NCBI RefSeq assembly: GCF_000144405.1
Contig: NC_014371.1
Coordinates: 1,024,501 to 1,088,500 of the forward strand
Direction of reading: 5' to 3'
Length of the DNA stretch: 64,000 nucleotides
Source of the DNA: Prevotella melaninogenica ATCC 25845
Lineage (GTDB): Bacteria > Bacteroidota > Bacteroidia > Bacteroidales > Bacteroidaceae
In this document: positions 54,179 to 62,264 of the stretch, piece after piece
Numbering within the stretch: the stretch's first letter is position 1
How the letters are laid out: each line of letters starts with the position of its first letter
Notes under the pieces: generated by a model
Databases searched by the model: none
Told to the model about the DNA's origin: nothing
Seen by the model: only the letters and a program-made list of their open reading frames with translations
Made by a program: the position numbers and the translations under genes

Positions 54179-54291
54179 TTATATTCACTAATAGAGAAAG
54201 TGAACGTTATTCTGATAATCAATCACTTAACAAAGGGGCTGTCAGAATTATGTTCACTTTCCTTATAAACCCAACATAAAAGAATATTATT

Positions 54292-54879
54292 ATGAGTTTG
54301 AAATATAGCAACACAACGGCAGACTATCTTGAATGGTCAGAAGCCATGAACTTAATACGTAGACTGACAAAAGACAAGAACTATAAGATTTCGCTTCTTA
54401 TAGCGATTGGTTGTTTTACAGGATTAAGAATATCTGATATTCTAACCTTACGATGGAAGCAGATACTTGGTGTTTCAGAGTTTACTATAACCGAACGTAA
54501 GACAGCTAAGCAGCGAACTATACGCCTTAACAAAGAACTGCAATTGCATATTAAAGACTGTTACGAGCATATCAATCCTCTTGGCATTGCAGCTCCTGTC
54601 CTTGTTAGTCAGAAAGGTACAGTTTTCACCGTGCAACGCATCAACGTAATACTCAAAGAACTCAAACAGAGGTACAGACTGAAAATAAAACATTTCAGCT
54701 GCCATAGTTTGAGAAAAACATTTGGAAGACAAGTTTATAACATGAATAGTGACAATGCAGAACTGGCACTGATCAAGCTAATGGAGCTTTTCAACCATTC
54801 ATCTGTAGCTATTACCAAACGGTATCTTGGATTACGTAAGGAAGAAATCTTGGAAACCTACGACTGTCTTACATTCTAA
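54292..54879 (+). CDS. Catalytic-domain-only tyrosine recombinase
   Basis: A 195-residue protein consisting of the catalytic half of a tyrosine recombinase: TGLRISDI (Arg I), CHSLRKTFG (His-x-x-Arg), FNHSS (His) and KRYLGL (nucleophile Tyr). All catalytic residues are present, unlike the element's main integrase, but the N-terminal core- and arm-binding domains are missing. It may resolve or invert DNA at short sites, possibly the 53-bp elements, one of which starts 3 bp after its stop. That link is inference. Confidence 0.85.
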   Translation: MSLKYSNTTADYLEWSEAMNLIRRLTKDKNYKISLLIAIGCFTGLRISDILTLRWKQILGVSEFTITERKTAKQRTIRLNKELQLHIKDCYEHINPLGIAAPVLVSQKGTVFTVQRINVILKELKQRYRLKIKHFSCHSLRKTFGRQVYNMNSDNAELALIKLMELFNHSSVAITKRYLGLRKEEILETYDCLTF

Positions 54880-54882
54880 GCA

Positions 54883-54935
54883 ATGACTTTTTTCAGAGAA
54901 TAATTCTTTTATACACCCCATACTAAAAATGTCAT
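54883..54935. repeat. 53-bp inverted-end element, copy B
   Basis: ATGACT...TGTCAT, with TTTTATACACCCC at the same position as in copy A and TAAAAATGTCA at its end. Confidence 0.75.
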
Positions 54936-55035
54936 CATATGCTGAATAACAAACAAAAAACACCCTTAAAATAGAAAAATCACTCTGTTATACAAACTTT
55001 TTGCAAGAAAGAAACATTTAATAAGAAAATTTATC

Positions 55036-55043
55036 TATCTTTG
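55036..55043 (+). promoter_or_regulatory. -7 box of attenuated operon
   Basis: TATCTTTG; transcription would start near 55050, with about 310 nt of leader. The -33 region is weak. Confidence 0.5.
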
Positions 55044-55146
55044 CAGTGAACTTCCAGTACGTCTGTGTGTAGATGTGCGTTATAAAGAGTTCAACTTTTA
55101 AAAGAGCGTTTTGATATTATCCTGTTGAGAAATCTGGACAATTTCT

Positions 55147-55301
55147 GTAACTGGGGATAGTGGCAATAACGCTCACGCATGGGATTATTGTACCCTTAAC
55201 TAAGGGAATAATATACCTCAATGCGTGGGCTATTGTTTATTATTCAGTTACAGGCAGTCCAGAGCCTCTCGACAATAATAACAATAGTTCCCACGCTTTT
55301 T
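55147..55301 (+). promoter_or_regulatory. Candidate transcription attenuator (mutually exclusive hairpins)
   Basis: Hairpin 1 spans 55147-55251: GTAACTG with CAGTTAC outside, then arm A (55164-55180, CAATAACGCTCACGCAT) with ATGCGTGGGCTATTG. Hairpin 2 uses the same middle arm (GCGTGGGCTATTGTTTATT, from 55223) with arm C (55274-55296, AATAACAATAGTTCCCACGC) and is followed by TTTTT (55297-55301): a terminator. The two cannot form together, as in a transcription attenuator or riboswitch. The trigger is unknown. The overlapping 127-codon frame is probably not translated. Confidence 0.6.
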
Positions 55302-55361
55302 CCATTTACCTAAATATTAACCGCTTACTTCTGGGAAACAGTGAGCACAAGATACAAAATT

Positions 55362-55568
55362 ATGAAGTGGTTGACTACCATTATTGTTGTAGCTATCATT
55401 GCTGGAATCTTAGGTGCACTAAACTCCAAGGATGGAGAAAAAGGAGAAGGATTCTTTTCTGGTGCTCTTGCTGGAGGAATGGGCTGTGGTTATGTTATCT
55501 TCGAAATATTTTTAGTCGTAGGTGGATTGATACTTTTATTTAAACTCTTCGGCTTTTTATTTGGATAA
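55362..55568 (+). CDS. Small two-helix membrane protein
   Basis: 68 residues from ATG 55362. It has a hydrophobic segment (TTIIVVAIIAGILGAL), a short charged loop (SKDGEKGEG), then a Gly-rich hydrophobic half (ALAGGMGCGYVIFEIF) and a Phe/Leu-rich end. First gene after the candidate attenuator and 22 bp before the PBP-like gene. Function unknown. Confidence 0.65.
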   Translation: MKWLTTIIVVAIIAGILGALNSKDGEKGEGFFSGALAGGMGCGYVIFEIFLVVGGLILLFKLFGFLFG

Positions 55569-55590
55569 ACAAATACAACAATTTCCTGCT

Positions 55591-56610
55591 ATGAAAAAAG
55601 GGATATTTAACTTACTATCTATGAGTATATTATTCTTTGCCAACCAAGGGTATGCTCAACAGATTAATTCACATTTACAAGCTAAATCCACCTTACAAAA
55701 TCATGTCAGTTCCATTTTAAAAGAGAATATCAAAAAGATAGATGCTATTAATGGACAGATAATAATAATGGATTGTAAGTCTGGAGAGATTAAGGCAATG
55801 GTAAACTTGATGAATACTAAATCAGGAATCAAGCCAGCAATAAGACAATTGTCAGAACCAACTGCCTTAATGCGTACAGTTTCATTATTAGCAGTATTGG
55901 AACAAGGTAAGGTAAACCTGAATGACAGTATTGATACTAAAGCAGGAATGCTTGATATAAACGGCTATCTGCTAAAAGATTACAACTGGCTTAGAGGAGG
56001 AAATGGAAAGACAAGCGTACAGCAAGGCTTTTTGTTATCATCAAACATCGCTACATACTTAACAGTTAAGCAAGCATTTGGCAAGGAGTATGACAGGTTC
56101 TATAAAGCCATTACCAATATGGGCTATGGTTTACCACAAAATAGCTTCAAAGCAATCTTACCAAATCCCTACAATGATATTTCTCTTGCCAAGTTTGTAA
56201 ATGGAAAGAATCAGCAGATATCACCTTTACAGATACTTACATTTTATAATGCCATAGCCAATAATGGTAAGATGGTAAAGCCCACTTTTCATAAGAAGGA
56301 TACTACCATTATAAAAGAACAAATAGCAAGCAAGGAGAATATTGCCACTATCCAGCAATTACTTATACAAAAAAGACTTACTACCAAAGTCTTCTCTGAT
56401 AAAATCCCCATTGTGGGAGAACAAGGAGTTGCCATTGTAAAGGAAGATGGAGATAACACAGTTTACTGCTTACAGTTCTGTGGCTACTATCCATCAGACA
56501 ATCCACAATACAGCATCATCGTTTCTTTGAATAAGAAAGGATTATCAGCAAGTGGTGGAATGGCAGGAGAAATAACAAAACAAATAGTAGAAACAAACAA
56601 CTTTTTTTGA
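55591..56610 (+). CDS. Penicillin-binding-protein homologue with degenerate active site
   Basis: 339 residues from ATG 55591 with a signal peptide (MKKGIFNLLSMSILFFANQG). The body follows the transpeptidase domain of class B PBPs: IIIMDCKSGEIKAMVN, then EPTALMRT where active enzymes have EPGSTFK, SSNIAT (SxN motif kept), and GEQGVAIV where GKTGTA is expected. The catalytic Ser and Lys and the KTG motif are all lost, so it is likely a binding or decoy protein. It is the second gene of the attenuated operon. Exported to the periplasm. Confidence 0.8.
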   Translation: MKKGIFNLLSMSILFFANQGYAQQINSHLQAKSTLQNHVSSILKENIKKIDAINGQIIIMDCKSGEIKAMVNLMNTKSGIKPAIRQLSEPTALMRTVSLLAVLEQGKVNLNDSIDTKAGMLDINGYLLKDYNWLRGGNGKTSVQQGFLLSSNIATYLTVKQAFGKEYDRFYKAITNMGYGLPQNSFKAILPNPYNDISLAKFVNGKNQQISPLQILTFYNAIANNGKMVKPTFHKKDTTIIKEQIASKENIATIQQLLIQKRLTTKVFSDKIPIVGEQGVAIVKEDGDNTVYCLQFCGYYPSDNPQYSIIVSLNKKGLSASGGMAGEITKQIVETNNFF

Positions 56611-56614
56611 TAGT

Positions 56615-57490
56615 ATGAATATCTATTTAATAAACCCTAAGTGGATTGATTCCACTAAATTTCATAGTTTTCTTGAGATATTAAAGGTAAAAACAATAAT
56701 CAGTTTTATAAACGAGGAAGATTACACTAAAAATTTACTGCCCAAATATACAGCAATAAAAGTTCTTGATTTCGCTAAGACTCCATTAAGGATGTATGGT
56801 AATAACTTTGAGTATAACAAAAAAATAGTTGATAAGTTCTTACAACAGGCTGTATATGAGTTTATTAGCCCATTCTCCCAATTAGCGAAAGATACTAAAG
56901 GGAAGATTTCAATATGCAAAGTAAACGATGCATATAAGCAAAGCACATTTAATAACCCTATCTACAATATTGAAAAACTTAATGATCCTAATATGTTGAT
57001 TCTTTATAATAGTTATAAAAATGAGCATCCTTTGTATCGTGCTGTAGCAAGATTCAAAAGATATGCTTTTAGCATACTTGACAAATATTGTCCACAATTT
57101 GATTATAAACATAGAATCGCATTCGTCAGTTTTGATGAGTTCTTATTTTCTAATAGTGTATTCTCTAATAGTGTAGGAAATTCAGATTATTTCTTCAGGA
57201 CAAAGTATTATTCTATATATTCAGCAAATAAAATAGATGATTTATTCTGTCCAATGCTTGTTTATCTAAATCTGAAGGCAAATCAAACCCACTATAAAGA
57301 ACAAACACTACAAGAACTTTTCTTGCGGGATGGTGCGAAACGAGCTATGGAGAAATTTGTTATTGAAAGCCGTGATGCAGAATTACTAAGCAAAAGTTGT
57401 AGTTATGATTGCGATGATTCTAACGATTGGGGACAAGAGGGTGAGTTAGAATATATATATGAGAATGGCGGAGATTGGATATTAGATTAA
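56615..57490 (+). CDS. Island protein of unknown function
   Basis: A 291-residue soluble protein, 4 bp after the PBP-like gene. Rich in Asn/Tyr/Lys with no signal peptide. The acidic end (YDCDDSNDWGQEGELEYIYE) stands out. Not a family I recognise. Operon position suggests it works with the neighbouring exported and WG-repeat proteins. Confidence 0.6.
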   Translation: MNIYLINPKWIDSTKFHSFLEILKVKTIISFINEEDYTKNLLPKYTAIKVLDFAKTPLRMYGNNFEYNKKIVDKFLQQAVYEFISPFSQLAKDTKGKISICKVNDAYKQSTFNNPIYNIEKLNDPNMLILYNSYKNEHPLYRAVARFKRYAFSILDKYCPQFDYKHRIAFVSFDEFLFSNSVFSNSVGNSDYFFRTKYYSIYSANKIDDLFCPMLVYLNLKANQTHYKEQTLQELFLRDGAKRAMEKFVIESRDAELLSKSCSYDCDDSNDWGQEGELEYIYENGGDWILD

Positions 57491-57507
57491 CAAATAATAT
57501 AAAATAT

Positions 57508-58323
57508 ATGAAAAAGATAGAAACGCAAGAAGGTGTTTACATCATTCAAGAGAGGGAACACTATGGCATCATCAACGAAAATAATACCATAATAATTCCT
57601 TGCATATATGAGTCTATAGAATATATTCCTACTGACAACATATATCTTATAAGATTAAATAAAAAGTATGGTGTTCTGAATACCAATTTTAAGACTATAG
57701 TTCCACCTGTTTACTCTGGATTATACCTATGGGGGAAAAAGTTTATTGCAATCATTGCTGGTGGACTTTCTGAAAACTTCAACTGGCTTTGGATTTATCA
57801 AAAAAGAAAAAGTCACAACGCTTTTTATAATCCTAAATATTCACTGTTAGATAAAGATGGACAAGAAATCTTCCATCCACGCTATGACACAATTACACCT
57901 GTTGACGAATCATTTGCTACAGTAACACTTGGAGATTATATTGGCTTGATAAATAGTTGTGGAATAGAAATTATCCCTCCTATATATGATATGGAGAAAG
58001 ATTCTATGATAGAAAAAATAGCAAATGGAATCGAAGAACTAAAGGGTCGAATTCATAATAAAAGCAATAGATATTATCGCTGGGAACTTACCGATGGAAA
58101 AATAAGAGAAAAGAGAATATTTTGTTTTTCCCAAGGGAATACTTTATACGTCATGGATGAAGAAGGCACTGTTTTTGGTAGTCAACAATACTTAATCATC
58201 CCAAGGTTTGATAAGACTGATAGTATTTGTAATAAAGACATCATAAATTTGTTAAGTAACAATGATACAGAAAAAATACGCAAACAGGATTTTGATTTTA
58301 GCAACATAGAACTATTCCGATAA
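57508..58323 (+). CDS. WG-repeat protein
   Basis: 271 residues from ATG 57508. At least four WG-type repeats are seen, each of the form YGIINENNTIIIPCIYESI: near residues 18, 52, 110 and 150 (YGVLNTNFKTIVPPVY, YSLLDKDGQEIFHPRY, IGLINSCGIEIIPPIY). Such beta-repeat proteins act as binding scaffolds. It is last in the four-gene operon, ended by the terminator at 58350. Confidence 0.8.
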   Translation: MKKIETQEGVYIIQEREHYGIINENNTIIIPCIYESIEYIPTDNIYLIRLNKKYGVLNTNFKTIVPPVYSGLYLWGKKFIAIIAGGLSENFNWLWIYQKRKSHNAFYNPKYSLLDKDGQEIFHPRYDTITPVDESFATVTLGDYIGLINSCGIEIIPPIYDMEKDSMIEKIANGIEELKGRIHNKSNRYYRWELTDGKIREKRIFCFSQGNTLYVMDEEGTVFGSQQYLIIPRFDKTDSICNKDIINLLSNNDTEKIRKQDFDFSNIELFR

Positions 58324-58349
58324 GGATCTCCCAATTAAGAGGGTTATTT

Positions 58350-58380
58350 GCACCATTTGAGCAATCATTTGGTGCTTTTT
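58350..58380 (+). terminator. Terminator of the PBP-like operon
   Basis: GCACCA (58350-58355) pairs with TGGTGC (58370-58375), then TTTTTATTTTATT. Confidence 0.75.
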
Positions 58381-58391
58381 ATTTTATTCTC

Positions 58392-58422
58392 TTGCAACTC
58401 TCAAAAGAAAAGATTATATTTG
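58392..58422 (+). promoter_or_regulatory. Promoter of broken small gene
   Basis: TTG (58392-58394), 20 bases, TATATTTG (58415-58422). The next start has an AAAGGAGGA ribosome-binding site, unusual in Bacteroidetes. Confidence 0.55.
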
Positions 58423-58452
58423 CAATATAAACGAAAAAAAGGAGGACTAGTA

Positions 58453-58633
58453 ATGAGTACAAATAACACCACAACAAGCACATCCTCTTTGGAAATCTCA
58501 AAGTGGTATCTTGCTTTAACTCACTCATGAAGAGCTCATAACCTACAAATATGTACTTGAAGCCAATAAGCAACAGCGTGTCAAAAATATGATAATGTTG
58601 ATAAATTATTTGCTTCCTTATAATGGAATATAG
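58453..58633 (+). pseudogene. Frameshifted small gene
   Basis: ATG 58453 gives 25 codons (MSTNNTTTSTSSLEISKWYL...) ending at TGA. One frame over, EELITYKYVLEANKQQRVKN continues directly and ends with TAG at about 58631. A one-base insertion in CTCACTCATGAAG would explain it. It has a good promoter and ribosome-binding site, so it was probably recently active. Product unknown. Confidence 0.5.
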
Positions 58634-58737
58634 GTTTAACACAATTCTAGTTTTGCCAACCTATTATTTCAACATAAAAGGAAATAAGGTAACACAAATA
58701 TTGTTGGGAATGTTTTAATATAAACCTTTAGAGAAAA

Positions 58738-60807
58738 ATGTCTAAGCAAAGAGTTTCAATTACAGATAATAGTATCAAAAATGGAGTGACGAATGATGCT
58801 AAAAAAGCTATATGTGAATTTATATGGAATGGTTTTGATGCAAAAGCTATTCATATTAATATTGAATACCAATCCACCGAATTAGGTGCAATAACTCATC
58901 TCTATATAATAGATGATGGCGAAGGAATAAATCGCAGTCAACTGAATGAGACATTTGGAAAATATCAAGACTCAATTAAAAAGCGTTCTTTCCAATGGAG
59001 TTCACAAGTAAAAGGACATAAAGGAAAGGGAAGATATGCTTTCAACTGTTTTGCAACTCGTGCTGATTGGACAAGTATTTATAGTGATGGTAAGAATTTG
59101 ATTAAACACACAATATCAATCAATGCTGGAGACAATCATCATTTTAATGATCATAGCGACTCAGATAAAAATTATATTGTTCATAATGAAAAAACAGGAA
59201 CCATTGTTTCATTTGCAAATGTTTCATTAAACCAATCCTTTTTTGAGTCAAAAGAATTTGTTGATTATCTAAAAAAAGAATATGCCGTTTTCCTAAAATT
59301 GAATGGAAACAAAGGTAAATCTATCATCATAAACGGTAAAGAATTAGATTATAATACAATTATTGCAGATACGGATAATAAGGAAATACAAATTAAGGAT
59401 GAAACAAATAATAAAAACTATCATTTTGAATTAACTTTTATACGTTGGAAAGAAAAAATAAAAGAGAATTATAGTTATTATTTTCTAGATAATGGGCAGA
59501 TTGAGCGCTTCGAAAAAACAACATCCCTTAATAGAAAAGATGTTGGTTTTCATCATAGTGTCTATATAATTTCATCGTATTTTGATGAATTTCATCCAAC
59601 TTCGAGAAAAAGCCAAGATATAGATGAGGAATACTCACAACAGGAAATTACCTTTGATGAAACAAAATTTTCTAAGTCAGAAAAAGATAAAGTTTTTAAG
59701 CAGTTAATTAAAATAGCTGGTGTTTGGCTAAATGAAAAACAGAAAGAATATATTTCGTTAGTAGCAGGTGAGGAACTATGGCATAGATTTGAAAAGAAAG
59801 GGATTGTTGCTTATCCAAAAAATGAATATGAGCTTCCTCTCTATTTAGAATTAAAGAATACGGTAACAGGAATTTACTCTGTCCAACCAAAAATATTCGA
59901 AAATATTAGAGAGAAGCCAGCTAAAACACTGGTAGGCTGTTTAAAACTATTGTTACAGACAGATAAACGCGAAGATTTGATTTCTATAATAGATAGTGTT
60001 GTTAAAATGTCCGATGATGAGCGACATAAGTTAGCAGGTATTCTCAAAGTAACAGAGTTGTCGCATATTACTAGTACAATTGGACTCTTAGAAGATCGAT
60101 TAAAAACAGTGTCTGCATTAAAAGCTATGCTTTTTGACAAAAGACTAAAGGCTTATGAAGTTAAAGATATTCAAAAGATAGTTTCGAGTGCCTTCTGGTT
60201 ATTCGGTGAACAATACAATATAGTTACGGAAGCAGAGCCAGATTTTCAGCAGGCTTTAGAGGCATATTTAAATGCATTACACAATACTACAGCTGGCGTT
60301 GGAAAAAGTAAAGTTAGTGTGGATAAAATGCGTAGTCCAGATGTAAATAAAGAAATGGATATATTTGCTTTCCGCCAAACAAGAAACAGTAATACGGTAG
60401 AAAATATCATTATAGAATTGAAGAGACCATCAGTAAAACTAGGGGAGCTTGAATTGAGCCAAATAAAAACTTATATGAGGACTATATATCAAGAGCCACA
60501 GTTTTGTTCTGCAAGTGCAAAATGGACGTTCATTCTCGTAGGAAATGAATTAGATAATAGCGGAAGCATTGAAACAGAATACGATTCTAACAAGACATGG
60601 GGGAAGAGGGATTTAGTTTTACATGTTGATAAAAACTCTCAAAGATATGAGATTTTCGTTAAAACATGGAGCACTATTTTCGATGACTTTGAAATAAGAC
60701 ATGATTTTCTATTAAGGAGGTTAAATTTTCGACGTCAGGAACTGTCTGCACAATACTCTAATAAAGAAGATTTGCACAACATCGTAGATTCTGCCAAGGA
60801 GAAATAA
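58738..60807 (+). CDS. GHKL ATPase with C-terminal PD-(D/E)XK-like nuclease, candidate defence protein
   Basis: A 689-residue protein. The N-terminal ATPase of the HSP90/MutL/MORC kind has the N-box AICEFIWNGFDAKA, the DxGxG motif IIDDGEGI and the lid glycines GHKGKGRYAF. A long helical middle follows (about 300-520). Near 545-575 are MDIFAFRQ and NIIIELKRPS, matching the D...ExK core of PD-(D/E)XK nucleases, as in Shedu-like domains. The layout (GHKL sensor plus nuclease, single gene, mobile island) fits anti-phage systems; I cannot name the system. AT-rich, weak promoter motifs. Confidence 0.8.
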   Translation: MSKQRVSITDNSIKNGVTNDAKKAICEFIWNGFDAKAIHINIEYQSTELGAITHLYIIDDGEGINRSQLNETFGKYQDSIKKRSFQWSSQVKGHKGKGRYAFNCFATRADWTSIYSDGKNLIKHTISINAGDNHHFNDHSDSDKNYIVHNEKTGTIVSFANVSLNQSFFESKEFVDYLKKEYAVFLKLNGNKGKSIIINGKELDYNTIIADTDNKEIQIKDETNNKNYHFELTFIRWKEKIKENYSYYFLDNGQIERFEKTTSLNRKDVGFHHSVYIISSYFDEFHPTSRKSQDIDEEYSQQEITFDETKFSKSEKDKVFKQLIKIAGVWLNEKQKEYISLVAGEELWHRFEKKGIVAYPKNEYELPLYLELKNTVTGIYSVQPKIFENIREKPAKTLVGCLKLLLQTDKREDLISIIDSVVKMSDDERHKLAGILKVTELSHITSTIGLLEDRLKTVSALKAMLFDKRLKAYEVKDIQKIVSSAFWLFGEQYNIVTEAEPDFQQALEAYLNALHNTTAGVGKSKVSVDKMRSPDVNKEMDIFAFRQTRNSNTVENIIIELKRPSVKLGELELSQIKTYMRTIYQEPQFCSASAKWTFILVGNELDNSGSIETEYDSNKTWGKRDLVLHVDKNSQRYEIFVKTWSTIFDDFEIRHDFLLRRLNFRRQELSAQYSNKEDLHNIVDSAKEK

Positions 60808-60852
60808 AAAGACAACATCCTATGAATAAAATCATTTAGTGCTTTTTCGTTG

Positions 60853-60905
60853 ATGACATTTTTACTCTGAAAATTATTATATATACCCAAATGTAAAAAT
60901 GTCAC
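60853..60905. repeat. 53-bp inverted-end element, copy C
   Basis: ATGACATTTTTA...TAAAAATGTCAC. Its ends pair best of the three copies (11 bp). It begins 45 bp after the GHKL gene stop. Confidence 0.75.
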
Positions 60906-61281
60906 TCCAAACGAGAAATTCTGATTTTAAGTACACTTTTACTCGATTTTTCAGAAAAGTGCGAAGCAGTTTGGATTTACAGAATAAGATACCTATATTT
61001 GTTTTAGATATTCAGGTAATCCCAACGATATAAAGGAAATATGGAGGTGCAACAATGTACCTCTTTATTTATTGCTTGAAGTGTCGATTTTTTATTTATA
61101 AGCCACTACAGATAAAATTGAAGTACAGATATACCTAATGAAAGAAAAACACATTACCAATGAGAGCCGTATGGGAATTGCCAATGAGAGCAATAGATAC
61201 TACTAATAAAAAACTATTACTCATACAGCTCAAATCTTTCAGATTTTCGCTTATCTAAACTTATTGATTTAACAATGGAAC
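60906..61281. other. Intergenic region with an orphan promoter
   Basis: A good promoter (TTG 60971-60973, 20 bases, TATATTTG 60994-61001) is followed 40 bp later by a small hairpin GAGGT/ACCTC with T-rich tail (61044-61070). A 22-codon frame at 61138-61206 contains a repeated NES motif. It may hold a short RNA; no gene is firm. Confidence 0.45.
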
Positions 61282-61467
61282 ATGATTATAAAAGTAACAA
61301 CAGGAGAACAATTTGAAACCCGAAAAGAAGCCAAAGAACGTGTTGGAGGCAAATGGGCATTTGAGAGATTAGTAAAAAACGGAGAGATAAGATTTATAAA
61401 GGATGGTAATAACATAGCAAGCGATGGATTACACTACCCTAAGCAAGGAAATCGGAGCTTGTCTTAA
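61282..61467 (+). CDS. Small unknown island protein
   Basis: A 61-residue basic protein (MIIKVTTGEQFETRKEAKER). Overlaps the next gene by 44 bp in a different frame, which suggests coupling. No family recognised. Confidence 0.5.
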   Translation: MIIKVTTGEQFETRKEAKERVGGKWAFERLVKNGEIRFIKDGNNIASDGLHYPKQGNRSLS

Positions 61468-62044
61468 TCCACTGCAAGCATACATATACTTGGGATTATG
61501 CCTACATACAGATTTTAAGAATGATATTTCAAATATTAACCAAGATACGTTGGCAAAGTTCCTACAATGTGATGTTGGTGCTATACAAAGAGCCTTACGA
61601 GTGTTTCAAGAGAACAACTTGCTTACCATTCATCAAGACAAATATGGCTGGAGAGAGAAGAACAGATATAAGCTAATTAGAACTAACTGGTTTGGCGTTA
61701 AAAGAAAGATACTGGAAGAAAACATAACAAGAGAACAGATAGGCTTTCTCTTATTGTTGAAAAGTCTTTGCTACAACCACTGTAATTATACTGATTACTA
61801 TGGCAAGGGCTTACAGGAAATAATGGCTCTTAAACGGAGCATGATTGACAATTATTTGAGGGTATTGGAAGCCAAACTATATATCAAGAGAGATAAGAAG
61901 AAGAAACGGATAACAATACTCCGAGATGATTTATTCCTAACAACAAAAGAATCAGAGAAAGAGAAAATTATGAAACTATGCCCAGAGTTAATGGGCGATG
62001 ATGATTATATTGATGAACATGGACACTACCATTTTGTAGACTAA
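61424..62044 (+). CDS. Winged-helix protein, possible replication or regulatory protein
   Basis: A 206-residue protein whose first ~80 residues (NINQDTLAKFLQCDVGAIQRALR, about 39-60) form a winged-helix domain like those of plasmid replication initiators and DnaD-type proteins. A second basic helical part follows (KRSMIDNYLRVLEAKLYIKR) and a His/Asp-rich tail (DDDYIDEHGHYHF). It may bind element DNA; the role is inferred. Confidence 0.65.
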   Translation: MDYTTLSKEIGACLNPLQAYIYLGLCLHTDFKNDISNINQDTLAKFLQCDVGAIQRALRVFQENNLLTIHQDKYGWREKNRYKLIRTNWFGVKRKILEENITREQIGFLLLLKSLCYNHCNYTDYYGKGLQEIMALKRSMIDNYLRVLEAKLYIKRDKKKKRITILRDDLFLTTKESEKEKIMKLCPELMGDDDYIDEHGHYHFVD

Positions 62045-62052
62045 AATCAGCT

Positions 62053-62264
62053 ATGCCCTACATCAAGTTTATAAAACTGGAAACAGGGTTACGAATAAAG
62101 AACTGAAAACCACCTTGCAAAAGATTTACACAGGATTTGGCTGTAAGAGAAAGGCAAAAGGAACATAGATTACAGAATATGGCTTCGCCACGCAAAGATG
62201 TAAAATCCCTACAGATAAGGGGAGAAAAGATGGAATGATATTATTCACAACATAACTACAGGCA
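62053..62264 (+). pseudogene. Decayed coding stretch with in-frame amber
   Basis: The frame from about 62053 reads ALHQVYKTGNRVTNKELKTT, then KIYTGFGCKRKAKGT, a TAG at about 62164, and ITEYGFATQRCKIPTDKG. It has the sound of the end of a primase/helicase-type protein. No start codon is present, so it is the tail of a lost gene. Confidence 0.45.

Noticed and set aside
55160..55543. 127-codon forward frame over the attenuator hairpins
   Set aside because: Most of it is read from inverted-repeat RNA structure and then out of frame through the small membrane protein gene; translation is unlikely.
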